Source: Phallusia mammillata
Lineage: Eukaryota > Chordata > Ascidiacea > Phlebobranchia > Ascidiidae
NCBI GenBank assembly: GCA_003260075.1
Contig: QLIY01000045.1
Span: 186,001-250,000, forward strand
Reading direction: 5' to 3'
DNA: 64,000 bases
Below, one piece after another: positions 38,001 through 50,100 of this stretch (position 1 is the stretch's first letter; each line of letters starts with the position of its first letter). The notes beneath the pieces are model-generated. The model saw only the letters and a program-made list of their open reading frames with translations. It did not search any database and was not told where the DNA came from. The translations under genes and the position numbers were made by a program.

Positions 38001-41000
38001 TATGATGATATTGTAGGACAAACATTTAAAAAATGCAAATGTGACCAATACCGCTTCGTGGACAGGTCCAGGGTATCGGTAAGAATACTCGTGGTTGAGA
38101 AGGGTTTTGTATTGGTAGTCTTGGTGAATTTTGTTATCGTATGCCCCGTAGAAGTCGTACTTTTTCACTTCGGCTTTCGGTCCATCAGTGAAATAAGCTG
38201 GTCGCTCCCATCCGTGTTTTTCCTCGTAAAAGCAACCCCGGTCCAACAAAACCTTTGGTCACATACAAACGGTCTCAATTTTCGTTAAGTCGACGCCTTG
38301 CTTAGCATTTAACTGGACGTACTAGATGTACGGAAGGCCAGACACGTTTGCTTGTTGACAGTGTATTTGACCTTGATTAACCAAGTCATATCTAGTCAAC
38401 TCTTAAAACACTTCTAAGAAAATCCACTTATCTACTGATTGGAGCTGGGGACATATGCTTTAAACCTTAATATTGTCGACAGATGACAAGGCAAACATAA
38501 AAAAAAGGAAAATGACGGAATTAGCCAGAAAGTAGAAAAAGTCTGCATAGCAGGCTATAGCAGGCAAAATCTGAATGTGCACCACTACTTTATAGTTTAT
38601 GGAAATTTTATTGTCTGAAATCTGCATTACGTTAAGGCAAGTATTAATACTTTATTTAAGTATCAACTTTTGTTACCTGATGTAGAGCGTCCTTTCGCAT
38701 GTTTCTTCCTGCCAGGGGCTGATCGTGTGGAAACGACATACAATAATGCTTCGAGTATGTTTCGTGAGATCTCTCGGTAAGCCACGTTTTGTTTGTGACC
38801 AAGCTCGAAGGAAATCTCCTGCAAAGAAATAGAAGGGCACTTTCTCCACACTGCCATATACACTATGCGACCTAGATGAAAACTGCCGTACTATATTTTA
38901 CAATTTGTTACACAGTTTTACAAAAATTCCAAATCACGATCTTCAAATTTCCGAACGCCTTGACAAGGCGAATTTACATGCTATCCAAAACCGTGAGATT
39001 GTTGTGAAAACCACAAGTTAAAAGTTTACCGTATGTCCCATGGAAACATGTCAATTTCTGGTTTTCCACGTAATGCCCAAAGCGCTATTTGTTTTCCACC
39101 ACCTCCGCCGAGCATCATGCCGCCACTGTTAAACCCACTGGCGAAAAAAAATCCTCGTACTTTTGGCGATTCGCCACACAGTGGCTGTTTATCGGGTGTA
39201 AAAGATTCTAAACACGGTATAGATGATAAACTGGGATGTTAAAAAATGAGACTCTAATTTTTAATGTGGTATGAACTCTTCGTTTTTTTACCGGGTCCAC
39301 AAATTGTTGATCGAATTCCCGTTTTTGCAATGATAGGCATAGCGTCACAAGCAATAGCTAAATGTCGACCAAATACATCCCAGTCTAATGTATAGAGACC
39401 AAATGCAAAGTCGTCCGCAACCTACAAAAACAATTTGAATGACTATAAACGTTAAAAAGTGCACAAAATGAAACAACGATGTGTTTATGATTAAAACTTC
39501 ACTTGCTTCTTTGCAGAAGATTGGGTTTGCCTCATAACCTCCCACTTGCAGTGTATCGCCCTGCCGTTTCATGTAAACCGAACCGTCGTGGTCACGAACG
39601 TTCGGAAGATGACGAGCGCCCTCTATCGGCTCGGTCACAACGTACGCATGTCTGTACGTAACTTGGGGAATGGCAATGTGGACCATCTGTGCAACAGGAT
39701 GTTAAGATCATAAACATCACTTGTTGTGCAGCTTCAACGTACCTGACTTATGTTGGGCGCCCACACGCCTGCGCAGTTTATCACTTGGCCAGTTTTAATC
39801 GACCCACGGCTTGTTTTTACTGCAGAGACTCTTTGGATTCCGAAATCGTCTAACCTCGTGTCGATTCCTTCGACGCCGCAGCCCTCAAAAACCTAAGGCG
39901 ATCATGACTTATGACATAATAAGATACCAACGGTGAAAACGTTCTTTTATGTTTTTGAAAGGTTCACTGGACACATTTTAACATTTAAAGCTTCCTCCCC
40001 AGTTACAGTTTTTATGGCATTCGATTTTGGCGTGTGTTTTACCTGAGCACCATACTTTGCTGCTGCTTTGGTGTAGGAAGTACAGGCTCCGGTTGGATCC
40101 ATAGTGCCATCCAGTGGATTATACAGAGCCCCAACATATTTTGAACTATCCAGCAGGTGATGCACTTGAGGTATTTCAGCCGCCGATAAAATGTGAGTTT
40201 CGATTCCAAAGACTTTTGCAAGCTGTTACAAACAGTTAAATAAAAATTCCTTCGAACCGGAGTCGAACCAGTGACCTATGGATATCTGACGGTTTGCAAC
40301 CACTACAGTCCACCGCTCTACCAACTGAGCTATCGAAGGATGCAATTATGCATGTGGAAAAGCGCCACTTATGCTTTCGAATCCATATGCTTTTGGGCGG
40401 CATTTGAAGCGACGCTAAACCAACAATCATTGTTCCCGTTTCCAGGCAGCAACAATTTAATCCATAGAAATTAGAGATGTGTAAGCCTATCGCCGCATAA
40501 TTTAACAGTTTTTTGTGCGACATCGAAACGTAATAAATCGCTGACAGAATAAATACCGTTAATATTAACTTACCGTTGCCATTCGTTTGTATGAGTCCAA
40601 TCGGGTTTGGTCATTGGCTGTAAACAACCCTCCCGTTTGTATCCATCCCGTTTCACTGTCAGTCTCCTGCGGTAATATAGTCGTCATCAAGGTGCGGGTA
40701 TCGTCCACAATCTTCATTTCAAACTCATGTGGCACAGCTCTCCACAGTAAACCTAAATACAACATGCACTAAGACAGTGGTTCTCAAACTTTGTATTTCA
40801 AAAAACGAAACTTGATTGCAGGATTTTAGCTAGTTACGCAAAATTGCGCATAACAATGATCCGAAGACAGCATCTGACATCACAGACAAGAAAAAAAACA
40901 TTACCATTGTGCGCGAACAATTGCATTTTTGTTAGTTGTCATGCAATAAAGGCTATTTGTTGAGCAATGGAGACGATTCTCAATTCTACTTTGATTCAAA

Positions 41001-41697
41001 CTTATTCAACAAGATTATAGAATTACTTCAACCTTTTTGCGGTCCCCCCAAAATTGCCTCACGGACCCCACCGCTGTACTAAGAGGACCTTACATTTTTT
41101 CAAAGACTGCTCTAATTGATTGGTTCCATGAATTAAAAATAGGTTCCAACAAACTTTACGCTTTGGTAAAAAATGTATGTATAACATAAAAAGGTTAAAA
41201 CATCTGTGATGATACTTGTGACATAACCTATTTTTTCTTCATGGCCTTGGTATTACAAACCTTTCTGCCATATAGTTTAATAGTGTCGCAATTACTTTTT
41301 CGCATCAAAACAATCAGAATGACTCTCTACTTATATGGCCACAATTAAGCCACCAAGTATGGCTCATTTCTCATTTAGTTTAATTTGGTTTTAGTGTATG
41401 ACCATCAGAGCCAATGGGAAGATAAGTTCACTAACCTGCTGTGTGCCATGTTGTTCCAGCAGTCAGTTTATCTTTTTCAAGAAGAGCAACCTTCCCAGCT
41501 CCATACTTAGCTAGATGATAAGTTGTACTGCAGCCAATACTCCCTCCCCCTATCACAACTACATCAGCTTCTGTAGGTAGCTGCTGGGTGCTGTTGGTTC
41601 CATTCTTGCGACTGGAGGAATGCTGATGTAAATTGAATTTGGTTGCTGTCCTGCTGCAGTTTAGTGTGCTGAGAAGTCTGCATAGTAAAATTTGCAT
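35043..41697 (-). CDS. SARDH: Sarcosine dehydrogenase, tandem copy B
   Basis: Sixteen exons in phase encode about 890 residues: 41436-41697, 40574-40752, 40043-40222, 39743-39892, 39507-39686, 39292-39421, 39030-39207, 38677-38818, 38052-38252, 37673-37904, 37143-37290, 36902-37006, 36450-36598, 35986-36148, 35798-35905, 35043-35208. Most exon lengths equal those of copy A exactly (179, 180, 150, 180, 130, 178, 142, 201, 232, 148, 105, 149, 163, 108), showing tandem duplication. It has the FAD motif GGGSIGCS (50-57), flavin-linking His85 in TTWHTAG, and the substrate-domain segments [11 protein letters not shown] and [29 protein letters not shown] and RTDDSP follow. It looks like a functional mitochondrial sarcosine dehydrogenase and is closer to the mammalian sequence than copy A in exon 5. 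Intron 5 starts with GCAAGT, a GC-AG intron. Start: an ATG at 41697 followed by an Arg/Ser-rich leader. Confidence 0.93.
35370..35599. repeat. Direct duplicate across a 10-G run, SARDH-B intron 15
   Basis: Copy 35370-35476 and copy 35488-35599 share sequence up to TTTTCGGTTTC. They are separated by 10 G (35477-35486), and an insertion of about seven bases (CATATAA-type) distinguishes the second copy. A decayed relative of the hAT MITE at 27895 follows immediately (about 35590-35676: CGGTTTC..CCGAAAC..CCAACCGAAACTTCACTAG). Confidence 0.82.
36686..36759 (+). pseudogene. tRNA-like sequence with A and B boxes (SINE head or pseudogene)
   Basis: GCTCAATTGGTAGAGC resembles a tRNA D-arm/A box, and GGGTTCGAATACTAC resembles a T-arm/B box at about the normal spacing. 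GAGTC and GACTC can form an anticodon stem. The acceptor ends do not pair well and no U33-compatible anticodon loop fits, so it is not a convincing functional tRNA. It is followed by a hairpin (AGGCTAG, T-rich loop, CTAGCCT). It lies antisense in SARDH-B intron 12. Confidence 0.5.
40248..40339 (-). tRNA. tRNA-Tyr (GTA) with intron
   Basis: Read on the minus strand, the 92-nt sequence folds as a tRNA. The acceptor stem is CCTTCGA/TCGAAGG with discriminator A, the D-arm is AGCTCAGTTGGTAGAGC, the anticodon loop is CTGTAGA and the T-arm contains GGTTCGACTCC. The anticodon GTA specifies tyrosine. A 19-nt intron lies after position 37, the canonical place for eukaryotic tRNA-Tyr introns. Without it the mature length is 73 nt. 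It is nested in intron 2 of SARDH copy B, on the same strand, and would be transcribed by RNA polymerase III from its internal boxes. Confidence 0.93.
40775..41076. mobile_element. hAT-type MITE in SARDH-B intron 1
   Basis: The left end is CAGTGGTTCTCAAACTTT. The inverse of the right end is CAGCGGTGGGGTCCG. The element is flanked by 8-bp duplications matching in 7 of 8 positions (CACTAAGA at 40767-40774, TACTAAGA at 41077-41084). It is 302 bp long without a coding frame and belongs to the same broad end type as the element at 11056. Confidence 0.78.
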
Positions 41698-44136
41698 TAA
41701 CACAGCATACCTTGTTGTTGTTGTGTTTTTTAAATGCTCTTAAATGTGTAGTAAATTGTGCAAGGATATATGTTACCTGACGCTTTGTGCAAAATATTTT
41801 TGTTTGTCAAGATTCAGATGAAGTTTGTTGCATCTCCTGATAAATCTCATCATAGGAAAGGGTCGTTTTGTTCACAACAAAACAATTTGATTAAACGGTA
41901 CTCTAAACAAAGTTTACATTTCAAAATCAAATAATAACACCACACATTAAATGCAATTATGTATCAAAACTTTGTGATAGTCTTGCATTATCTAAGCTAA
42001 AATCTATAAATTTAAGCTACACAGTTCACTAACAAATGACATTGCATTTGTTTTTATGAACTTAAATAACTTTTACCACCGTCACTATATTAAAAGAAAA
42101 GTTGTTGGCATTTCATGACCCATACAATGTTAATAACGAAGGTACAATTAATAAATACACAAGTACATAGTGTTCCTTAAAATATTAAAAATTCCATTTT
42201 CAAATAAAGGATGTTAACAAAACATATATTAAAAAACATTTAGATTATGTCTGGTGCATTCCATCTAACTAATAGTAAAAGCTCATTAATAAGGACATCC
42301 TGTATCATGTACATCTGCATTGCCAGGATTTTGTAGAAAGAAAATTTACAATTAAACACAGTAACAATATAATAACATCACATAACTTTTAAAAATCTAT
42401 AAGCGATTTCACAACACAAATATTTGAGTAAATTCACCAAGCACATTTACTGAAACCGGTGCTGCCACATGCAACTTGAACCAACGACTTGGCGGCATGA
42501 ATAAAGATATGCTGCAATGCCTCGGCACACATCAGCAACAACGCCCATATGTACACAACGTACGAAGGATGGCGAACAGTATCTATTATCCAGACTCACG
42601 TCGAAAGCGACGAACTTAACTAAAATTCAAAATTAATCAGCGCTACTCAGCAGCCGCTCGTTTTTGTCCAAAGCAGTTGTTGTTTTGTGCGTTCGTTGAA
42701 GCGTGACGATGGCTACACCACCAGTAGATCAGCTTTTGTGTGTTACAGCGACCGTTAAAAAATCATCTAAAACCAATTTGTTCCATTCATGTAATGATAA
42801 AATACATTTTTTTGTCTAGCTAAGTGACTAACCAGCTACATAAAAACAAACTGCAAAGACTGCTTTGCTGCTAACACTGCTAAAAACTTTCTTCCGGCGC
42901 AAAAACATGCGATGATTAGGTCTTTTATTTGTATTTACAACTTTCTCAACAGCATTACACGATTACGCGTTCAATGTAATACAGAACACATGCGCAATGG
43001 GTGCAGGAACGAAAGACGCAGTGTGGCCATTTCGCAAACGAGAACACAATTAAACCATGCTGCAGCAAGTGCTTGCCACGGCTTAAACGATTTTTATGTT
43101 AGCAAATGGCACGGCCACATGCGTTAAGTCACAAAAAGACCCACTAAAGGACGAAATGCGCAGTTAGACTGGGCACATTTTCAGCCCTTGTCACCTTGTT
43201 AAAAAATTCGCCCTTTGGGACGCAGTAGTCAAATTAACATAAATGTTGGGATTTGCACACAAAAATTCCAGTGAACTTTTTTCGGCGAGCAAATATCACG
43301 ACATGCGATACAATCAAAACTGCACACGTCAAAAAACGAAGGAAAAGAGATTTTTAAAGGAGAAAAATTCGACACACATTTTTGATGTATAATTTTACGC
43401 TGGGTTGTCTATACCAGTTAATTAAGATTCGACACTACCGAAAACACATGGGTTCCTACAGCCACAAGCATGCCAACGTTTTCTGGCAGGTCTGGATAAA
43501 ACAAACCTGCATACACATAAAAAAAAACAACTCTGAAACTATTGAACGTTCAATACAAAATGGTAAAACATTTTATGTAAAAAGTGGATGGACACACAAA
43601 GAAAAGAAAAAGGCGAAAGTGTAAAAGAAATGAATAAACTAAAGCTTGAGGTATTTTGCCTCAAGTCCAGAAATAAATGTCGCGCAGGTACAGTTCAATT
43701 AAAACGGTGAACATATAACCCAGACGCGCAGCATTCATGATTGAAAAGCGCGCGTGCAAGAGAATTAAAATGCGGGCACTGCAATAGTCAAGTGCAATTG
43801 GTTGCGTCAGCCAACTGCCTGTTTTGGCGTCAAACCCGCGCGTTTTAATAATATCAGGCAGTAGATTTGAATGCGTCACATAGGTAGAATACAGGCATAC
43901 AACCGCACTGAATCATACACACACATACATACGCGTGATAGTCAACAGATGAACTGGCTTTGGAACGGAGGACAAAGAACACAGACTCCCATACATCTTT
44001 GGCACAATTGCGGTTTTGCACTCACACACTCGTGGAAGGACATAAACACTTAGCGCACTCACACCACGGATTAAGACAATTCCAGATGTCTGTTGCTGTT
44101 TTGCTTGAGCTGAGAAGTTTACCGACTTGGTCGCCG
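41698..44136. other. SARDH-B upstream region and HIF-alpha 3' flank
   Basis: This lies between two minus-strand genes. It should hold the SARDH-B promoter (left part) and the HIF-alpha 3' UTR (right part). An AATAAA on the minus strand near 42925 could end the HIF-alpha transcript, but this is unproven. No gene or mobile element was recognised. Confidence 0.4.
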
Positions 44137-47100
44137 CTACATTATTTCCTCGTCCAGTGCATGAACACAGTCGGCTCCCAGTGGTAACTTGCTGTCGTTC
44201 AGCAGTAGAGGAGCGTTCACTTCGCAGTCGTGGACCGAGAGCTCCGGCAAGAGATTTGAACCCCACGAGTCACAATCTGTTAGACGTACAAAGGAAATAC
44301 TGCTTATATAGTCACTCGTCAACATACGCTTGTACTTTAGCTGACGCAAGGTTGAGAAATTGCCTTTGTGGCTTAACGTTTATTGGTAACGTGGCTTTTC
44401 AGTTAAGTGGCATAGTAAACTGTACAAGAAAATGCGAAACAGACTTTCAAAACTATCATGGCACTAATATTTACTAAAGTAATCACACAAGTTTTAATTT
44501 GATTTACATACCAGCAGTTGAACTGAAAATGTCTCGCTGTAGAAACAAGTTTCGTAGTGGCTCGTTTCGTCCGTCACGTTTCTCTCCTGTAACAAAATTA
44601 CCCATTGTATTTTTTTGAAGAAAAATGAGGTTTTTCAATTCTTAATTTGGCGACGCTGCCGGCTTATTTGATGTCTGCGGGTTAAGGTTTTAATAGAGAA
44701 ACGGCTAAGGCTGCTGAATCATGAGATTTAAAAGCAATTAATGCCTAGCGTGCAAAGAAACCTCACCTGTACAGCCGTAACCCGTTCCAGGCTGAAGTAA
44801 CACATTGACGAACTGCTGTAACTGAGCTGGGTTGCGGCTTTTGGCTGAAAAAGTAAACATACATTTCGTTAGGAACGATGTGTTTCTCGAATTAGGAAAG
44901 GGGAATTCACGCAAACCAACCATTATGCAAAACACTACGAATTCCCGTTTAATATGTCACTTGTAATATAAGATTCTTGGAAGGTTAATGATTTTAATAA
45001 ATGCCCAAATAAATCATTTTACTTCATATGAAACATGGAAATAGTGTGTAACTAACCTTGTGACGCGTTTCCATTGTACATCGCTTGACTTTCCCGGCTC
45101 AGACACCTTCGCTTTTGGCTGGGAAGTAGAGGTGCTGTAGGTGATGCAAACTTGCCCGCCGCATTACTTGAGTGGTTCCGCTTGCGAGCGTAAGCGTTGT
45201 GCAGGTCTGCGTTGGTTAAATTGCCCACATATCCACGCTGTAGATTCGCTTTGTGCTCAGCAAACTTCTCATCCCGCACAGGTACGGTTTGGTACTTTTG
45301 AAATCGGCCAATATCTCGAGCCAAGGATCTGGGGCCCTGTGACTGTGGTCCTTCGTCGCACTGATAGCCACCGGGAAGGCTGATCGGACTTCCGCAGTAC
45401 GCGCTGTCGCACGGGCTTATGGAGCTTCGACGAAAGTCGTGCGTGTTGTACGGTAACGGCGGTGGCCCCTCCTTGTCGAACAAGGGCAGTGGCATCATGC
45501 GCGTCATTCCGCTGCTGCCGTTATCGATTTGATTCTGCGCCTATTGGAACGAATTCGATGTTAAGCAAACAGCTATGTACAAGGTGGGGGTAGATAAGAG
45601 AACAAGAAGCGGTTTATTCGGTAGCCTAAGTTTACTCTGTTATTTAGATTAACGTACTGCTGTGGGTTTGTAATACAAGCTTTACCTGATTAAAGTAATA
45701 CTCATGCGCGACGAACATACGCGAGTAGTTGCATTAAATGTGAAGCGTGTAGGAGAATTATCATAAAATCGCCAAAGTTAAAAATACATTTTCGTGCAAT
45801 CAGCGGAGTCTGTCTGCACGAATTTCGTTTCTCTTTGAAAATACCTCGCACACATCGCATGACGTACATGCACCACTAAATGCCGCAGGCGGTTACAGTG
45901 CAAAAGATCAACAAACTATGCGAACCGCGGGGCACAGTTTATAGCTAATAAAGCATATTTTGTGTTCAGGGAAGAAATATTGTGCTGGGTGCTTGACGTC
46001 AGGCAGGGAGGAAGTTGTAAGAAGGGGCCACCTAATCTGACCCAGCACACCATTTAAGCGACGTCAAAGCACGAATTCATGACCACGTAGGAAAACAGGG
46101 GTCTATGGCGGAAAGGGTGTTCTGCCCTGTACCTTTTGATTGGTTCTCAAGGATGGGTATTAGATTGTAAACCAGGGGCGCCTGACCATTAGCACGTCAT
46201 TTATATGGCAAGAATAAATCTGACGCTTACCTCGGAAGGCGGGGATGCAATGACAAACGCGTTTTGCTGCTGTTGACCCTCGTGACATGGTTTTTGGATT
46301 GCAGTATTTTCGACAGCCACATCACGAAACAAATCCTCCAATTGTTCTGCAATTTTGAAAAACAATTGGAATCGCTAGTCATTTATTTGTCAGTTGCAAA
46401 AGCAAACATTCAACCTGGTAGGGTAATTATTTTCTAACTAAGGGATCGAATACGCAACAAATCGATATATTGATAAAATATATTGCTTACCTTTTTCAGG
46501 TGAACTGTAGGTCCATGGATCTCCGATAGAGGGAGCGTTGAAAATGAGATTCTCATCCAATGTTATTTCTGCGCAAAGAAGTTTTAGTTTATTAAGGGTG
46601 GCTTTCGAATTTCGAAACAAAAAGAAGGAAAAATCCCAAGTCAAGGAGGTTATATTTAAAAGCACCACCGGCAGTTCGCCGTATTGCGCCATAATTCACC
46701 CACCGTCATTTTCGTCCATGTCGGTCAAGGTTAGTGGCACAATCTTGAAATCGCCATACGATGGTGGTGCATTTTCCTTGACTGCTAAACAAAAAAGAAA
46801 TTTAAATATTGGTTCCCATGAAACAAAAGGTGTACAAAGAGTCTACTGTCATAGTATAAAGGACAAACAACTTCAGCAAAATTCCCGATTAAACGTCCTT
46901 TTGGGCAGGTTAATCATTTCTAAGATTTGTGTTTAAAAGACTTGACTCATTCAACCATCGTTTAACAAACAAACGGAGATTCACTTTGAAGAACTGACCT
47001 GGTGTTTCGGTCGGCGCTTTTAGCAAGTCATCGATAAATGCGTTGTTGTCATCCAGCACAAATTTACTGACTTCTTCAATTTCGGCTTTTTCCTGTAAAA

Positions 47101-50100
47101 AGAAACGCATTTAGCGGTGGCAAAATTCCAGAGGAAGAAATCAGTCTATTATTAGAGCGATTATTGAGCCACCATACGGCAAGAAGCATTATACGTAAGG
47201 ACTAAAATGTATTTAAATTTGGTAGGTTGGTCAGAAGCATTTTGCAATACGCTATATGTCGCAATCGAAAGAGGTTTTATGTCAAATTGTGGTAGCAGCT
47301 GAAATGGTGCGGAAATGCCATTGAATCGCGAAAAGCTATTTCTGGGGTCCGTTCTGGGAAAAGATATCATACCAATCGATTAACGGATTTAAATTTTCTG
47401 TATTGTACGCACCTCTTCATCGCTGCTTTCAATGGGAACCATATTGAATGGCATTGCTCCAACGCATTGGTGTTGTTCGGTCGAAAATACCACATTCTCG
47501 TTCACTGGGCCACTGCAAGAAAACATATTTATGACTTGTAGAGGACGGTCGCACTAATTAAGTTTTTTAACTACATGACGAAAAGTACCTTAACACGTAG
47601 TGGACGCAAACGACGCATTGAGGTTTCTGATTTTTGGAGCAGGGAATAACAGTGGCCTGCGTCACGATCCAGTGGTAACCACCAGTCTTAGAGAGGAAAC
47701 GGTAATGAGTGGTTTCAATCTGGTTGAGTCGGTACACTGTCATAGAAATACAAGAAACATATTGATAAAGTTTAAAGTTTAAAGTTGGTATTGGAGACTG
47801 CTAGTAGCAATCATAAGACTCACATTTATGGAAGAAGTCTTCAAGTGGTTTTATATCAAGAACGTGACAGTAGTTGAAGAATGATTTTCCCAGCATGTCA
47901 CTTTCGTCGTAACCGAGCAATTCCGTCACCCTGAAGCGAAATGCAACCATTCACAACATTAGGTCAAATGAAATTGGGCCAAGGGTTAAATTCACAACAC
48001 TGTGATTCATCGAATAAAGATGAAAATTTAATGTTTACTTTTTTACGCGACTATGTATGTAAATCCAGTAGATGCCTTTCCAAACCGCCAAAGGTTATTG
48101 ACCTGGCATGTATGACGTTTATGTATAAACTGTGCCCCACCTATCATCGCAGTAGGAGAACTTCATGTCAGGCGTATGTTGTGTTAGGAAGGTTTGGCTG
48201 TCCAGAAAATGCTCGATGTTTGACGGATGGGGAATCGGCTCGGCTTGTACAACAAGCAAATTCGAGTTGTTGTCATCTGTAAAAAATCCTTTAGGTCATG
48301 GTGTGTTCGAAATGGTGGCTTATTGATGGTGTTAATCCGAAAACATACCTTTGACAACCTTGCGGAACCCACTGCACTGAAGTACCTAAAACATAAATGT
48401 TAACTGTTGAACAATGGAAACCAAAGATCTTAATGGGTAATTATCCTAAAAATATTACATGTTGGTTAATGGACTGTGCATAATACACGAATATCCGGAA
48501 ATTCCAGAAATAGCAGGTAAGTGACAAAGGCAAAAAATACCGGCAAACATGTTTTGACGGGACGGTCGGCCACAGACAAAAGAGCCGCTGTCCGTCGCCA
48601 CTGAAGGGGTCAAAGCAAAGCTGCAAAAGCGCGGCCCAGATCGTGGTAAACAAGTCTAGCTGCTCATTTGAGCTAAGCGCAGGATAACGAAAGAGAAAGC
48701 AACAACTGACGCATATTCGGGGGCTCAATACGTGTTTCGCGCAATCGGAAGCAGCGAGGCGTGTTACAAAAACAAGTAGGACTCGCTTGAACCTTGGTCA
48801 CATGACCCGGGCTCTTTATCTGCTGCTGACGCACAAGGTTAAACACTTTACCGGCAACGACGAGAATTTTCCATTGTTTTTTATGCCAAAAATACAGTGC
48901 GAAACCGAAAAATTTAACTCGGACGCTTATTCCATAGGACTTCACTCAACAGAAACTGTATTAAAATGGTCACAAATAAAAATATACTGCCCACTAAAAC
49001 AACTTTTAACTAACACAAAACATATTAACAATAGTTTGTCATTTATGTTGCTACCACGATTTAACTTTGACACTTGCGCTTATCCAATGGAACTTAACTT
49101 AACATAAACTGTTTCAAAATAGGCACAAATAAAAAATATACTGCCCACTAAAACAACCTTTAAACCAGGGGTTCTTAACCAGGGGTACATGTACCCCTTG
49201 GGGGTACGAAGCACCAAAGCAGGGGGTACGACAGTCAGTGTGAAATTATACATTATTTAAGCATATTTGTGAAGAATGCGTAACAAGTTACTTTGTTACA
49301 TGTAGTTGATTTCAATTNCACCACGGTCTGTAGGAATATTAATCAATTACGATCTGAATAAAAAACAAACATTTTTGCAGTTGTCGCAAAATTGACACGA
49401 AAGTAGTTTAGCGGCATCGCAGAATGTGCAATAAGCCGGGGGCGCCCCGATCGTGATTGGGCTATTCTCGAAACGACCAGAATGTAAGAAGAGACAAGAA
49501 CTGATTGACCAAAACAAGAGCACACAAGAAATAGACTAGCCCGCCGAGCGATGTGCGTACGTGAGCGCTCAAAACCAGCAATGGCGGCAGAAAATTTGTC
49601 AGCGCTGGTCGGGCTTATGCCATCGACTGGTTCTACTTACAGCACACAGTGGACAGTATAGTTTCGTTTGTAACACTACTTTCATTCTTGTTGGAACGCG
49701 AGTTTTAGAGACAACAGTTAACACTTTGTGCTAGTTAGGAATACATTTATCGACAAAACCACGACAACAACGGTAAGTAAACGCACAGAACAAACAAGTG
49801 ACTAATGATCTACCAACCAACCTTGTAGGACGCTGATTTCAAGTTGATGCTTTTGCCGTTGACAGTTAATGTGCTCTTCATTCGCAAAAAGAAGGCTTTG
49901 TGAGTTGAACTTTCAGTGACTAAAATAAACAAATACACACAGTTGGTTTAACATTGTGGTTGGTATAACACTGTACGAATTTGATTATGGTACATGCTTG
50001 GATTACACTTACCATCAGATTCATTTAGGCACCCTCTTATTTCCTCATGATCACCTTCATGGACAAAGCTGAGTATGCTTTGACCAATAAGATCCAACTG

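Noticed and set aside
26237-41697. PDPR or DMGDH identity for the tandem dehydrogenases
   Set aside because: Segments around [21 protein letters not shown] and the C-terminus agree better with SARDH. For copy C the question stays open.
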